A stretch of 26,969 nucleotides of DNA from Chloroflexota bacterium (GTDB taxonomy: Bacteria > Chloroflexota > Ktedonobacteria > Ktedonobacterales > Ktedonobacteraceae), in the NCBI GenBank assembly GCA_902810755.1, contig CADDYT010000079.1, positions 1 to 26,969 of the forward strand. The letters are read 5' to 3'. The notes under the pieces were generated by a model. The model was not told the DNA's origin. It saw only the letters and a list, made by a program, of their open reading frames with translations, and searched no databases. The position numbers and the translations under genes are program-made. Of this stretch, positions 16,510 through 24,796 are shown in pieces (position 1 is the stretch's first letter; each line of letters starts with the position of its first letter).

Positions 16510-17226
16510 CTAGCGACGGTTGCCGCCACCCTGACCCCCGCGCCCGCGTCCGCCACGCTCGCCACGCCCACCGCGCTCAGCGGAACCGCCGCGCTCGCCG
16601 CGCTCGCCGCCTCTGCGACTCGAACGGCTCTCGCGCTCGCGAGCTTCCTCTTCACGTGCGGCCCGAGCCACTGCAGCCTGCTCGGCTGCGGCAGCCGCCG
16701 CCTCGGCATATTGCGCTGCGCGCTTGACGCCAATCAACTCCGGCACCGTCTTGCCGCGCCGCGCGGCCTCTTCCTCCGGCGAGCGCAGTTCGGCCAGCGC
16801 CTGCATGGTCGCCTGTACAGTGTTGGCGGCGTTGGTGCTGCCCAGCGACTTGGTCAGGATATCGCGAATACCCACGGACTCCATGACGGCGCGCACGGCC
16901 CCGCCCGCGATCACGCCTGTGCCGGGGGAGGCTGGTTTGAGCAGCACTTCAGAGGCACCGAAGCGCGTCTTGACCATAAACGGAATGGTAGTGCCGGCCA
17001 GCGGTACGTAGACCAGGTGTTTCTTGGCCTCCTCGACCCCCTTGCGGATGGCCTCGGTATATTCGCTGGCCTTGCCGAAGCCAAAGCCGACGTGTCCATT
17101 ATGATCGCCCACGACGACCAGCGCCCGAATACTGAAGCGGCGACCGCCCTTAACCACTTTGGCGACGCGGCTGACCTGGACTACCGTCTCTTCCAGATTC
17201 AATTTTGAAGCATCTATTCTTGGCAT
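16510..17226 (-). CDS. rpsE: Small-subunit ribosomal protein S5 (uS5) with RGG-like tail
   Basis: 238 residues against about 165-170 usual. The core is ordinary: [59 protein letters not shown] and [13 protein letters not shown]. After VPELIG (about 166) comes an Ala-rich, probably helical segment. A Ser/Arg/Glu stretch and then repeated ERGG/RGG units follow, running to the C-terminus NRR. S5 sits at the mRNA entry side near S3 and S4, and S3 has a similar arginine-rich tail here. GAGGAG lies 4 bases before ATG. Confidence 0.96.
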   Translation of the reverse strand: MPRIDASKLNLEETVVQVSRVAKVVKGGRRFSIRALVVVGDHNGHVGFGFGKASEYTEAIRKGVEEAKKHLVYVPLAGTTIPFMVKTRFGASEVLLKPASPGTGVIAGGAVRAVMESVGIRDILTKSLGSTNAANTVQATMQALAELRSPEEEAARRGKTVPELIGVKRAAQYAEAAAAAAEQAAVARAAREEEARERESRSSRRGGERGERGGSAERGGRGERGGRGRGGQGGGNRR

Positions 17227-17240
17227 ATTACTCCTCGCGG

Positions 17241-17867
17241 CTAAAATTCCAGGCCGACTTCGCGAGCGCCTTCAGCAAGCGCCGCCACTCGTCCATGATA
17301 GGCGTAGCCACCACGATCAAAGACCACCTGGCTGACACCTTTTTCTTTTGCGCGCTGAGCGACCAGCTTGCCTACTTCACGGGCCAGCGCGACCTTGCGG
17401 TTGCCGGCAATAGGGGCCAGCGCCTCAACGGGTGTCTTTTTCTCGCCCTTCTGCGCCTGGGGCAAAACGGTCTTGACCTGAGCCGCCGGTTTGCCGCCCT
17501 TGCCCTGCACGCCCTTCTGCTGCGCCTGCCCTTTTGCAGGAGCTTTGGCGGCCTTCGCGCCTTTCCCTCTGGCGGCAGGTACGGCCTCAGCAGCCATTTC
17601 GACCGGCCCCTCTACCGTTTCCGCTACAGCCTGTGTTTGCTCGCGCGTGGTCTGTAGCGTCTCCACCTTAAAATTGCGCAGGGACTCGTCCAGTGACGAG
17701 GCGGCTACCAGAGTGGTACCCGTCATATCATCAATAATCTGGGCGTAGATATGCTCGCCACTGCGGAAAACGCTCAGGCGCGGACGTTTCGTGGTTCCTT
17801 CCAGGTGGCGTCGAATGCGCTGGTGCCGCCGCAGCCGTGCTTTATTCGCATGAAATTGCTTAATCAT
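17241..17867 (-). CDS. rplR: Large-subunit ribosomal protein L18 (uL18) with large internal insert
   Basis: 208 residues against about 115-120 usual. L18 binds 5S rRNA in the central protuberance. The N-terminal part ([49 protein letters not shown]) and the C-terminal part ([41 protein letters not shown]) join perfectly as a normal L18. The insert of about 90 residues (65-155) changes from Thr/Gln/Glu-rich to Lys/Gly/Ala/Gln-rich. GGAGAG precedes ATG. A 184-base gap upstream contains its own promoter and repeat. Confidence 0.96.
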   Translation of the reverse strand: MIKQFHANKARLRRHQRIRRHLEGTTKRPRLSVFRSGEHIYAQIIDDMTGTTLVAASSLDESLRNFKVETLQTTREQTQAVAETVEGPVEMAAEAVPAARGKGAKAAKAPAKGQAQQKGVQGKGGKPAAQVKTVLPQAQKGEKKTPVEALAPIAGNRKVALAREVGKLVAQRAKEKGVSQVVFDRGGYAYHGRVAALAEGAREVGLEF

Positions 17868-17892
17868 TGCTCAAGCTCTCCATCGGGCCGGA

Positions 17893-17916
17893 GAGACGTG
17901 GTCGGCACTACGTCTC
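17893..17916 (-). promoter_or_regulatory. Leader stem-loop before rplR
   Basis: GAGACGT and ACGTCTC pair (7 bp), continued after one mismatch by two more pairs around CGGC. It lies between the predicted transcription start and the rplR ribosome-binding site. Its role is unknown; the stem is modest. Confidence 0.4.
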
Positions 17917-17952
17917 CCTTTCTCTGCCCATTTTGTTGTGTATGTCTGGACT

Positions 17953-17981
17953 ATTGTATCAATAAACATGGGTGGTGGCAA
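17953..17981 (-). promoter_or_regulatory. Sigma70-type promoter upstream of rplR
   Basis: On the minus strand, TTGCCA, 17-bp spacer, TACAAT: five of six matches in each box with ideal spacing. Predicted start near 17945, roughly 80 bases before rplR. It would let rplR-rpsE-rpmD-rplO-secY be transcribed separately from the upstream S10-spc genes. Confidence 0.7.
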
Positions 17982-18001
17982 GCCTTTCGGGATAGGCCGA
18001 G

Positions 18002-18036
18002 TGTCCAGGCAGGGCGAAGGCCAGCCTCGCTCCTAC
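18002..18036. repeat. CAGGNNNAAGGCC repeat, copy C (rplF-rplR gap)
   Basis: Core CAGGGCGAAGGCC at 18010-18022, ending CTCGCTCCTAC. It lies between the rplF stop and the rplR promoter. It is the third member of the family with copies at 12559 and 14218. Confidence 0.55.
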
Positions 18037-18051
18037 TAACTACGGCTATCC

Positions 18052-18627
18052 CTACTTCTTCTTGCCGCCGACTTTGCCAGCTTTGCCGGCTTTGCGGCGA
18101 ACGGCCTCACCGGCGTAGCGAATGCCCTTGCCTTTGTAGGGTTCGGGCTTGCGGATACGGCGAATCTGTGCCGCGACTTCGCCTACCAGTTGCTTATCAA
18201 TGCCACTGACGCTCACTTTCGTGGCCTTAGTGGCCGCGTCGATGCCTTCGACGTTGAGCGTGATACCGGCGGGGGGCTGCACCTCGACAGGGTGGGAGTA
18301 GCCTACCTGAATGACCAGGTTTTCGCCCACCTTCGCGGCACGGTAGCCGACGCCGTGAATTTCCAGTTCCTTTTTATAGCCATTCGACACGCCGACGACC
18401 ATGTTGTTGATCAGCGTGCGATAGAGACCGTGCATGGCCTTGTGCGGCTTGCTGTCTGAAGGGCGGGAGACGGTCAGAACGCCGTCCTCCAGCTTCAGGG
18501 TCAGTTCGCGCGGCACCTGGTAGGAGAGTTCGCCCTTCGGCCCTTTGACCGTGACGAAGTTATTCTCATTCCAGTTCACCTGCACCTTTGGCGGCACGGG
18601 AATGGGTGTACGTCCAATACGAGACAT
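18052..18627 (-). CDS. rplF: Large-subunit ribosomal protein L6 (uL6)
   Basis: 191 residues, slightly longer than the usual 178 because of a Lys/Gly-rich end ([11 protein letters not shown]). The start [12 protein letters not shown] is typical; ATG at 18627 has GGGAGG 6 bases upstream. The open frame extends further upstream but has no such support and would overlap rpsH. Two L6 domains are visible, ending in the signature [14 protein letters not shown]. Confidence 0.97.
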   Translation of the reverse strand: MSRIGRTPIPVPPKVQVNWNENNFVTVKGPKGELSYQVPRELTLKLEDGVLTVSRPSDSKPHKAMHGLYRTLINNMVVGVSNGYKKELEIHGVGYRAAKVGENLVIQVGYSHPVEVQPPAGITLNVEGIDAATKATKVSVSGIDKQLVGEVAAQIRRIRKPEPYKGKGIRYAGEAVRRKAGKAGKVGGKKK

Positions 18628-18640
18628 GTGTGACCTCCCT

Positions 18641-19036
18641 CTACCAGACGTAACAGATGACTTCGCCGCCGAGACCTTCGCGATAGGCACGTTTGCCCGT
18701 CATCAGTCCCTTTGGCGTCGATAGAATGGCGATTCCCAGCCCACCCCGGACGCGGGGAATCTCCGCCCGTTTGGTATAGACACGCAGACCCGGCTTGCTG
18801 ACGCGCTTCAACTGCGTAATGACGGGCTTCTTGTCCTCGTAGCGCAGCGTCAGCCGCAGGGTTCCCTGCGGATTATCCTTCAGGATTTCGATATCTTTAA
18901 TATAGCCTTCTTCTTTCAGCACACGCGCAATGGCCAGCTTCATTTTCGACGCCGGAATCAAGACGCGAGTGTGCCGTGCTGCTGCCGCATTGCGAATGCG
19001 CGTGAGCATATCGGCAATGGGATCAGTCATATTCAT
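18641..19036 (-). CDS. rpsH: Small-subunit ribosomal protein S8 (uS8)
   Basis: 131 residues, normal. It has [13 protein letters not shown] at the N-terminus and [29 protein letters not shown] near the C-terminus, where 16S rRNA helix 21 is bound. GGAGG lies 7 bases before the first ATG; the ATG two codons later is also possible. A 120-base gap upstream, toward the S14 gene, contains a small GTCTGC/GCAGAC stem. Confidence 0.97.
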   Translation of the reverse strand: MNMTDPIADMLTRIRNAAAARHTRVLIPASKMKLAIARVLKEEGYIKDIEILKDNPQGTLRLTLRYEDKKPVITQLKRVSKPGLRVYTKRAEIPRVRGGLGIAILSTPKGLMTGKRAYREGLGGEVICYVW

Positions 19037-19156
19037 GGAATATCCTCCATACTTCTCACCGGAGCGAAAATGTCAACGCCTGCCGGTCTGCTTCTCAGAG
19101 GCAGACGCTCATCTTTTCGTCCTGTCTGTTCTCTTTGCTTGTGTTCGCGTGATTGA

Positions 19157-19342
19157 CTACCAGCTCGACTTGGTGACGCCGGGCAGCTCGCCGCGCAGCG
19201 CGCGCTCGCGGAAGCAGATGCGGCAGAGGCCGAACTTGCGCATGTAGGCGCGCGGGCGTCCACAAATCTTGCAGCGATTGTGCTGCTGCACCTTGAATTT
19301 CGGCTTGCGCTGCGCCTTGACAATCATTGAGGTTTTTGCCAT
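19157..19342 (-). CDS. rpsZ: Small-subunit ribosomal protein S14, Zn-type (uS14)
   Basis: 61 residues, the short zinc-binding form. Cys24-x2-Cys27 and Cys40-x2-Cys43 are both intact (CKICGRP and CRICFRE), and the protein ends LPGVTKSSW as usual. GGGGGAG precedes ATG by 4 bases. It sits between rplE and rpsH, its standard spc position. Confidence 0.97.
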   Translation of the reverse strand: MAKTSMIVKAQRKPKFKVQQHNRCKICGRPRAYMRKFGLCRICFRERALRGELPGVTKSSW

Positions 19343-19356
19343 TTTGCTCCCCCGCC

Positions 19357-19902
19357 TTATCTCTTCTTAAAGGGCATGCCCATCAACTTGAGCAGTTCCC
19401 GGCCTTCTTCATCGGTGCGAGCGGTGGTGACGATGCTCACTTCCATGCCGCGCACTTTGTCAACTTTGTCGTAGTCGATTTCAGGGAAGACCAGTTGCTC
19501 GCGCAGGCCCAGCGTGTAATTGCCGCGCCCGTCGAACGCCTCGGCGGAGACGCCCTGGAAGTCGCGCAGGCGGGGCAGGGCCACGTTCATCAGCTTATCC
19601 AGGAACTGGTACATGCGCTCGCCGCGCAGCGTGACCATGGCGCCGATCTGCATGCCTTCGCGCAGTTTGAAGGCGGCGACGGAGCGTTTGGCACGGGTAA
19701 TCACCGGGCGCTGGCCGGTGATGGCGGCCAGGTCGGCGACGGCAAAATCCATCGCCTTCGGGTTTTGAATGACCTCGCCCAGGCCAATGTTGACCACGAC
19801 CTTCTTCACTGCCGGAACCTGCATCGGGTTGCGGTAGTTAAACGCTTTTTGCAGAGCTGGCACAACCTCTTGTTGATACTTTTCCTTCAACCTTGCTGCC
19901 AT
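19357..19902 (-). CDS. rplE: Large-subunit ribosomal protein L5 (uL5)
   Basis: 181 residues, normal; it binds 5S rRNA and bridges to S13. Recognised by [58 protein letters not shown] and [20 protein letters not shown] near the C-terminus. GAGGAG lies 12 bases before ATG, slightly far, within the end of rplX. Confidence 0.97.
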   Translation of the reverse strand: MAARLKEKYQQEVVPALQKAFNYRNPMQVPAVKKVVVNIGLGEVIQNPKAMDFAVADLAAITGQRPVITRAKRSVAAFKLREGMQIGAMVTLRGERMYQFLDKLMNVALPRLRDFQGVSAEAFDGRGNYTLGLREQLVFPEIDYDKVDKVRGMEVSIVTTARTDEEGRELLKLMGMPFKKR

Positions 19903-19907
19903 AATGT

Positions 19908-20297
19908 TTAACTACTCCTCGTCCGATCTTCAATGATCTTATGACATTTCTTGCAGACGCGCACCGGGCGCATCTTCTGATCGGCGCCCATCGGGCGGCG
20001 CTCGTGGCCAACACGTGTCGGCTTGCCGCACTCGGTGCAGATCAGCATAGTGTTGGAGACATGGATAGGCATAGCCTTCTCGATAATGCCTCCCTGTGTT
20101 GTCCGGTTCTGCGGGCGTACATGCTTCTTGACGAGGTTGAGCCCCTCAACGATGACCTTGTTCACCTGTGGCATCGCCCGCGAGACCACGCCTTGCTTCC
20201 CTCGATCCTTGCCGGTCAGAATAATGACGGTATCGCCTTTCTTAATATTCATCTTGGCAAGGTGGAGAGGTCTCTTCTCTTTCTCTTTTACTGCCAT
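19908..20297 (-). CDS. rplX: Large-subunit ribosomal protein L24 (uL24) with zinc ribbon
   Basis: 129 residues, a little longer than the usual 105. The KOW motif reads [20 protein letters not shown], followed by [13 protein letters not shown] and [14 protein letters not shown]. The C-terminal part has [11 protein letters not shown] and VCKKCHKII, two CxxC pairs suggesting a zinc ribbon. About 15 extra basic residues precede the KOW domain. ATG at 20297 has AGAGGAA nearby, while the internal Met16 has no ribosome-binding site. Confidence 0.96.
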   Translation of the reverse strand: MAVKEKEKRPLHLAKMNIKKGDTVIILTGKDRGKQGVVSRAMPQVNKVIVEGLNLVKKHVRPQNRTTQGGIIEKAMPIHVSNTMLICTECGKPTRVGHERRPMGADQKMRPVRVCKKCHKIIEDRTRSS

Positions 20298-20339
20298 ATC
20301 TTTCCTCTTCAGGGCTTTCTTGAGAGGTTTGCCCCTACC

Positions 20340-20708
20340 CTACAGTACCTCTGGCGCAAGCGAGATGATTTTCATGAAGTTGCGCTCGCGCAGTTCACGG
20401 GCTACCGGGCCAAAGATACGTGTACCTCGCGGGTTGTTGCCGGCCGCGATAATGACGGCTGCGTTTTCGTCAAAGCGGATATGCGAGCCGTCGGGGCGCA
20501 CATATTCCTTTGCCACACGCACGACGACGGCGTTGACCACTTCGCCCTTCTTCACCTGCCCGTTGGGCGCGGCCTGCTTAACCGTCGCCTTGATGATGTC
20601 GCCCACTTCCGCATATTTCTTGCGCGAGCCACTCATCACGCGAATACACATAATCTCTTTTGCGCCGGTGTTATCCGCAACCTTCAAACGTGTTTGTGGT
20701 TGAATCAT
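20340..20708 (-). CDS. rplN: Large-subunit ribosomal protein L14 (uL14)
   Basis: 122 residues, exactly the usual size, with [40 protein letters not shown] and the C-terminal [20 protein letters not shown]. It lies at the subunit interface. The ATG lies 5 bases after the rpsQ stop, with AAGGAG overlapping the end of rpsQ, so translation is likely coupled. Confidence 0.98.
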   Translation of the reverse strand: MIQPQTRLKVADNTGAKEIMCIRVMSGSRKKYAEVGDIIKATVKQAAPNGQVKKGEVVNAVVVRVAKEYVRPDGSHIRFDENAAVIIAAGNNPRGTRIFGPVARELRERNFMKIISLAPEVL

Positions 20709-20713
20709 TGCTC

Positions 20714-21130
20714 CTACTCTCCTTGTTCCTCCGCCGCCCCCTCGGCCTCTTCATTGGCCTCTTCAGCAGTCAGGTTGGGATCAACCTCGGCCAATAGTTC
20801 TTCCACCGGCACAACGCCGCTGCCGCGCTTGACAATCTGAACGAGACGCCAGTGCTTTGTCTTGCTGATCGGGCGGCTCTCTTCAATGAGGACCGTATCG
20901 CCTATCTGCCCCTCGTTATTCTCATCATGCACGTGGAATTTTTTGGTGACTTTATAGGTGCGCTTGTAGATAGGGTGTTTCTTTAATCTCTCTACAGCTA
21001 CAACAATGGTCTTGTTCATTTTATTGCTTACCACGCGCCCGACCTTGCGCTGGCGGCGGCCCCCTTTGAGGAGAGCGGGTACCGCGTTCGCTGCGTCCGG
21101 CGTGGCTGGCGCTGCATTCTGCTGTGTCAT
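20714..21130 (-). CDS. rpsQ: Small-subunit ribosomal protein S17 (uS17), extended at both ends
   Basis: 138 residues against 80-90 usual. The OB-fold core spans about 25-103: [20 protein letters not shown], then [20 protein letters not shown] and [15 protein letters not shown]. An Ala/Pro-rich N-terminal extra of about 22 residues and an acidic C-terminal tail of about 35 residues flank it. The start is firm: ATG overlaps the rpmC stop (ATGA) and GGAGG lies 7 bases upstream. Confidence 0.95.
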   Translation of the reverse strand: MTQQNAAPATPDAANAVPALLKGGRRQRKVGRVVSNKMNKTIVVAVERLKKHPIYKRTYKVTKKFHVHDENNEGQIGDTVLIEESRPISKTKHWRLVQIVKRGSGVVPVEELLAEVDPNLTAEEANEEAEGAAEEQGE

Positions 21131-21336
21131 GATTGTGCCTCCAACTCAGATATGTGGTGCAGCAAGCGCGCAATATCTTTGCGGGTCTGCGCAAAGATGC
21201 GGTTGTTCTTCACTTCACCGCGCTGCTTCTGCAACCGGAGATTGAACAGCTTCATGCGCAGTTCTTTAAGTTCGCGCTGCGCCTCTCCAACGGAGAGTTC
21301 AGCGATCTGTTTGCGGCGTTCGTTAAGCTTCGACAC
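21127..21336 (-). CDS. rpmC: Large-subunit ribosomal protein L29 (uL29)
   Basis: 69 residues, normal. A two-helix protein at the tunnel exit near L23, a docking area for trigger factor and SRP. It has [20 protein letters not shown] and then [23 protein letters not shown] start, with GGAGG 6 bases upstream, overlapping the end of rplP by 14 bases and the start of rpsQ by 4. Confidence 0.96.
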   Translation of the reverse strand: MSKLNERRKQIAELSVGEAQRELKELRMKLFNLRLQKQRGEVKNNRIFAQTRKDIARLLHHISELEAQS

Positions 21337-21754
21337 TCTCCGCCTCCCCTCGTGTAATAAAGCGAGTGGCTACCGGCAATTTATGACCGGCCAGGCGCAC
21401 AGCTTCTTTGGCGACCTCTTCGCTGACGCCACCGATCTCGAAAATGATGCGCCCCGGCTTGACCACTGCCACCCAGTGATCGACTGCACCTTTTCCGCTA
21501 CCCATGCGCGTCTCGGCAGGCTTGGCCGTGATCGGCTTATCGGGGAAGACGCGGATCCAGACTTTGCCGCCGCGCTTCATAAAGCGGGTAAGCGCGATAC
21601 GGGCGGCTTCAATCTGGCGGGCTTCCAGCCAGACCGGTTCCAGCGCCTGCAAGCCGTATTCGCCGAAAGCGAGCGTGTTGCCGCGATGGGCAGTGCCTTT
21701 CATGCGACCGCGATGCTGTTTGCGGTATTTTGTACGTGACGGTGCCAACAACAT
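21323..21754 (-). CDS. rplP: Large-subunit ribosomal protein L16 (uL16)
   Basis: 143 residues, close to the usual 138-144. Standard features: [60 protein letters not shown] and the C-terminal [12 protein letters not shown]. It lies near the A-site tRNA elbow. GAGGAG lies about 10 bases before ATG. Confidence 0.98.
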   Translation of the reverse strand: MLLAPSRTKYRKQHRGRMKGTAHRGNTLAFGEYGLQALEPVWLEARQIEAARIALTRFMKRGGKVWIRVFPDKPITAKPAETRMGSGKGAVDHWVAVVKPGRIIFEIGGVSEEVAKEAVRLAGHKLPVATRFITRGEAESVEA

Positions 21755-21782
21755 GGCTTCGTATCTCCTCTACTGGCTCTCT

Positions 21783-22958
21783 CTATGCACCGGCTTCCGG
21801 CTCGGTAGCGGGCGTTTCCTGCGTCTGCGGGGCTACCTGCTGAACCTCGACCTGCGGCGTCTCTGTAACCTGTGGTGTTTCCACGACCGGAGCGGTTTCG
21901 CTGACCGGTGTTTCCGCACCTTCAGTCTGCGCTACAGCGGCCTGACCCTGCGAGCGCGGGCCGCGCTCGCGGCGCTCGCGGCGTTCTCCCTGCGCCTGAC
22001 CCTGCGGACGCGGGCCACGCTCGCGGCGTTCTCCCTGCGGGCGCTCGCGACGCTCTCCCTGTGCCTGACCCTGCGCGGCCTCTCCCTGCGCCTGACTCTG
22101 CGGGCGCTCGCGGCGTTCTCCCTGCGGGCGCTCGCGACGCTCTCCCTGCGCCTGACCCTGCGGGCGTGGCGCTCGCTCTCCCTGCGGGCGCTCGCGGCGT
22201 TCGCGGCGCTCACCACCCTCGCGACGCTCACCGCGCTCACGGCGACGCTCGCCACGTTCGCGGCGCTCGCCCTCGCGTGGGAAGGCAGGCTGAGGAGCGA
22301 ATTCGGCAGCTTCTGCTGCCGCGCGCTTGCTGGGCAGCACATCGCCCTTATAAATCCATACTTTGATACCGATAACGCCAAAGGTGGTATGCGCCTCTGC
22401 CTGGCCGTAATCAATATCGGCACGCAGGGTATGCAGGGGAACTTTCCCCTCAACCTCTTTTTCGGAGCGGGCAATTTCTGCACCACCGAGGCGACCACCG
22501 ACGATAATTTTCACGCCTTTCGCCCCGGCACGCAGCGCCTTCTGCACCGCCTGCTTCATAGCGCGACGGAAGGCAACACGCTTCTCCAGCTGCTCGGCAA
22601 TACTGCGACCAACCAGGGTCGCGTCGAGTTCTGGCTGGCGAATCTCCAGAATGTTCAGGCGCACGCGCTTGTGAGTCTTTGCCTCCAGCTCAGCGCGCAG
22701 CCGGTCCACCTTCTCGCCGCTTTTGCCGATGACAATGCCAGGTCGGGCCGTGTGAATGGTAATGGCCACCTGGTTGGCTGCAGCTCGCTCGATCTCAATG
22801 CGCGAGACCGAGGCGTTCGCCAGCTCTTTGTTGATCATATTTCTGATCGCGTAATCTTCCGCGAGTATATCTTTGTAGTCCCGCCCGGCAAACCAGCGCG
22901 ATTGCCAGCCCTTGACGACGCCGAGCCGGAACCCAGTGGGATGTACTTTCTGTCCCAA
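21783..22958 (-). CDS. rpsC: Small-subunit ribosomal protein S3 (uS3) with about 180-residue tail
   Basis: 391 residues against 210-240 usual. The core (1-211) is complete: [13 protein letters not shown] start, KH domain with GKSG (78-81), and the C-terminal domain [18 protein letters not shown] to [12 protein letters not shown] tail follows. Residues about 228-338 are built from variations of [12 protein letters not shown]; residues 339-391 are Thr/Pro/Val/Glu-rich and acidic. TTG at 22958 is chosen because AAGGAGG lies 5 bases before it and all S3 proteins begin at this GQKVHP. The longer upstream frame would overlap rplV. S3 lines the mRNA entry and takes part in helicase activity, so the tail would project there. 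Confidence 0.96.
   Translation of the reverse strand: MGQKVHPTGFRLGVVKGWQSRWFAGRDYKDILAEDYAIRNMINKELANASVSRIEIERAAANQVAITIHTARPGIVIGKSGEKVDRLRAELEAKTHKRVRLNILEIRQPELDATLVGRSIAEQLEKRVAFRRAMKQAVQKALRAGAKGVKIIVGGRLGGAEIARSEKEVEGKVPLHTLRADIDYGQAEAHTTFGVIGIKVWIYKGDVLPSKRAAAEAAEFAPQPAFPREGERRERGERRRERGERREGGERRERRERPQGERAPRPQGQAQGERRERPQGERRERPQSQAQGEAAQGQAQGERRERPQGERRERGPRPQGQAQGERRERRERGPRSQGQAAVAQTEGAETPVSETAPVVETPQVTETPQVEVQQVAPQTQETPATEPEAGA
21945..22277. repeat. Degenerate tandem repeats coding the S3 tail
   Basis: The 3' part of rpsC repeats words such as GCGGCGTTCTCCCTGCGGGC and CTGCGCCTGACCCTGCG many times in irregular order (plus-strand reading). They encode the arginine/glutamate/glutamine-rich tail. 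The repeat could expand or contract by slippage, and could be mis-assembled from short reads. Confidence 0.85.
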
Positions 22959-22971
22959 AGTGTCCTCCTTC

Positions 22972-23325
22972 TTACTGATACCTGGCGTCTGCCGGGTTGT
23001 CTGAAACAATGACCGTCACATGGCTATAGCGCCGCTGAATATATCCATAGCGGCCATGCGAGCGAGCCTTTGGCACCTTGTAACGCCGGGCTTCGTCGGT
23101 CGTGATATTCAGAATATACAGATCGTCCGGATTGAGATTGTAGTTATTCTCCGCGTTGGCGGCTGCCGAGGCGACCACCTTGCGCACGGGTTCGGCGCCC
23201 GCGTTGGGCAGATACTGGAGAATCGCCAGGGCATCTGCCACCGTCTTCCCTTTGACGGTGTCCGTCACCAGGCGCATCTTGCGCGGCGGGATACCGATAT
23301 TTCTTGCAATAGCTCTTACTTGCAT
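22972..23325 (-). CDS. rplV: Large-subunit ribosomal protein L22 (uL22)
   Basis: 117 residues, normal. It has [20 protein letters not shown], then [20 protein letters not shown] and the tunnel hairpin region ending [20 protein letters not shown]. It lines the exit tunnel together with L4. AGGGGTG lies 4 bases before ATG. Confidence 0.97.
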   Translation of the reverse strand: MQVRAIARNIGIPPRKMRLVTDTVKGKTVADALAILQYLPNAGAEPVRKVVASAAANAENNYNLNPDDLYILNITTDEARRYKVPKARSHGRYGYIQRRYSHVTVIVSDNPADARYQ

Positions 23326-23337
23326 TTCACACCCCTG

Positions 23338-23625
23338 TTAGCGGACCGACGTGGTCTTCTCACTCTTGCCGCCCGCATGACCACGGAAATGCCGCGTGGG
23401 GGCAAACTCGCCGAGTTTATGGCCTACCATATTCTCGGTGATGTAGATAGGCACATGCGTCTTTCCGTTATGGACACCGATGGTCATGCCAACCATCTCA
23501 GGGAAGATCATCGAGGCGCGCGACCACGTCTTGATGACGCGGCGGTCGCCGCTCCTGCGCATGAGCAGGACTTTCTTCCTGAGTGACTCGTGAATGTACG
23601 GGCCTTTCTTCGTCGAGCGCGACAT
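23338..23625 (-). CDS. rpsS: Small-subunit ribosomal protein S19 (uS19)
   Basis: 95 residues, normal. Marked by [60 protein letters not shown] and [13 protein letters not shown]. It is a head protein beside S13. The ribosome-binding site AGGAGGAG lies inside the last codons of rplB, whose stop is 2 bases upstream of ATG. Confidence 0.98.
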   Translation of the reverse strand: MSRSTKKGPYIHESLRKKVLLMRRSGDRRVIKTWSRASMIFPEMVGMTIGVHNGKTHVPIYITENMVGHKLGEFAPTRHFRGHAGGKSEKTTSVR

Positions 23626-23627
23626 GA

Positions 23628-24467
23628 TTACTTTCTCCTCCTGCCTGCGTTGCGGCGGCGCACAATGAACTTATCCGTCCTCTTATTGTGACGAGTTTTG
23701 TAACCCAGAGCAGGCTTGCCCCAGGGAGTCTGCGGCTGACCGCCGATGGGCGAACGGCCTTCACCACCGCCATGAGGATGGTCGCGTGGGTTCATCACGG
23801 AGCCGCGCACGGTTGGACGCCGCCCCATGTGCCGGGCGCGCCCGGCCTTGCCGATGCTGATGTTCTCATGCTCCACGTTGCCGACCTGGCCGATAGTCGC
23901 CATACAGAGAATGTGGACGCGGCGCTGCTCACCCGATGGCAGGCGCAAGAGGGCATAATCGCCTTCTTTTGCCATCAACTGCGCGCCCACGCCGGCGCCG
24001 CGCGCCATCTGACCGCCGCGCCCGCGCTCCAGCTCAATGTTATGGATGGTCGTGCCGGTGGGAATGTTCTTTAGCGGCAGCGCGTTACCCGGTCGAATTT
24101 CGGCCTCCGGGCCGGACATGACGATATCGCCGACTTTCAGCCCCAGGGGCGCGATGATGTACCGCTTCTCTCCATCCATATAGTGCAGCAAGGCGATACG
24201 GGCCGAACGGTTCGGGTCGTATTCGATAGCGGCCACACGGGCCTGCACGCCCAGCTTGTTGCGCTTAAAGTCGATGATGCGGTAGGCCCGCTTGGCCCCA
24301 CCGCCACGATGGCGGGTTGTAATTTTCCCCTGATTATTGCGCCCGGCATGTTTCTTCAAAGGAACGGTCAGCGACTTCTCCGGTTTCGTCTTGGTGATTT
24401 CCTCGAAAGTCGAGACCGACATGCCGCGACGTCCGGGGGATGTCGGTTTATATTGTCTTACTGGCAT
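23628..24467 (-). CDS. rplB: Large-subunit ribosomal protein L2 (uL2)
   Basis: 279 residues, normal. It begins [20 protein letters not shown] and contains [20 protein letters not shown] and the C-terminal [20 protein letters not shown] with the conserved histidine close to the peptidyl-transferase centre. An in-frame GTG three codons upstream abuts the rplW stop; ATG at 24467 is preferred because AGGTGG lies 5 bases before it. Confidence 0.97.
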   Translation of the reverse strand: MPVRQYKPTSPGRRGMSVSTFEEITKTKPEKSLTVPLKKHAGRNNQGKITTRHRGGGAKRAYRIIDFKRNKLGVQARVAAIEYDPNRSARIALLHYMDGEKRYIIAPLGLKVGDIVMSGPEAEIRPGNALPLKNIPTGTTIHNIELERGRGGQMARGAGVGAQLMAKEGDYALLRLPSGEQRRVHILCMATIGQVGNVEHENISIGKAGRARHMGRRPTVRGSVMNPRDHPHGGGEGRSPIGGQPQTPWGKPALGYKTRHNKRTDKFIVRRRNAGRRRK

Positions 24468-24476
24468 TACTTCCAC

Positions 24477-24773
24477 CTACGCCTTCAATGCTTCAATCGT
24501 CTGACCCGCCGCCAGGGTGACGATCGCTTTTTTCCACTCGCGTGCCTCGATCTCTCGCGGCCTGCGCCCGCGCCGATGAATCCTGCGCGGTTTGCCCGGC
24601 ATGCGCATAATATTGACCGAAAGCACTTTCACGTTAAACATCTGCTCAACGGCGCGGCGGACATCAATTTTGTTTGCCTGCAAGGCAACCTGGAATGTAT
24701 ATTTATTCTGCTCTTGCAGCTTCACCGATTTTTCAGTGATAACGCCGTGACGCAGCACTTCTGTGATTTCCAC
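24477..24773 (-). CDS. rplW: Large-subunit ribosomal protein L23 (uL23)
   Basis: 98 residues, normal; it forms the trigger-factor and SRP docking site at the tunnel exit. It has EVLRHGVITEKSVKLQEQNK, YTFQVALQANKIDVRRAVEQ and MFNVKVLSVNIMRMPGKPRR. GTG start with AGGAGG 8 bases upstream. Confidence 0.97.
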   Translation of the reverse strand: MEITEVLRHGVITEKSVKLQEQNKYTFQVALQANKIDVRRAVEQMFNVKVLSVNIMRMPGKPRRIHRRGRRPREIEAREWKKAIVTLAAGQTIEALKA

Positions 24774-24796
24774 AGTCTTTCCCTCCTGATCTGGCG

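Noticed and set aside
17403..17675. Intein or frameshift explanation for the L18 insert
   Set aside because: No intein splice motifs (N-terminal Cys/Ser block or C-terminal HN) are visible and the frame is open throughout, so an in-frame low-complexity insertion is simpler.
19037..19156. Perfect TTGACA on the minus strand in the rpsZ-rpsH gap
   Set aside because: No -10 box lies at 16-18 bases; the nearest TATGGA is weak, 19 bases away and overlaps the ribosome-binding site.
21504..23012. Long plus-strand open frame opposite rpsC and rplP (about 500 codons)
   Set aside because: It is an antisense shadow: its low-complexity Leu/Arg/Ala content mirrors the repetitive S3 tail, there is no ribosome-binding site, and it spans several real genes.
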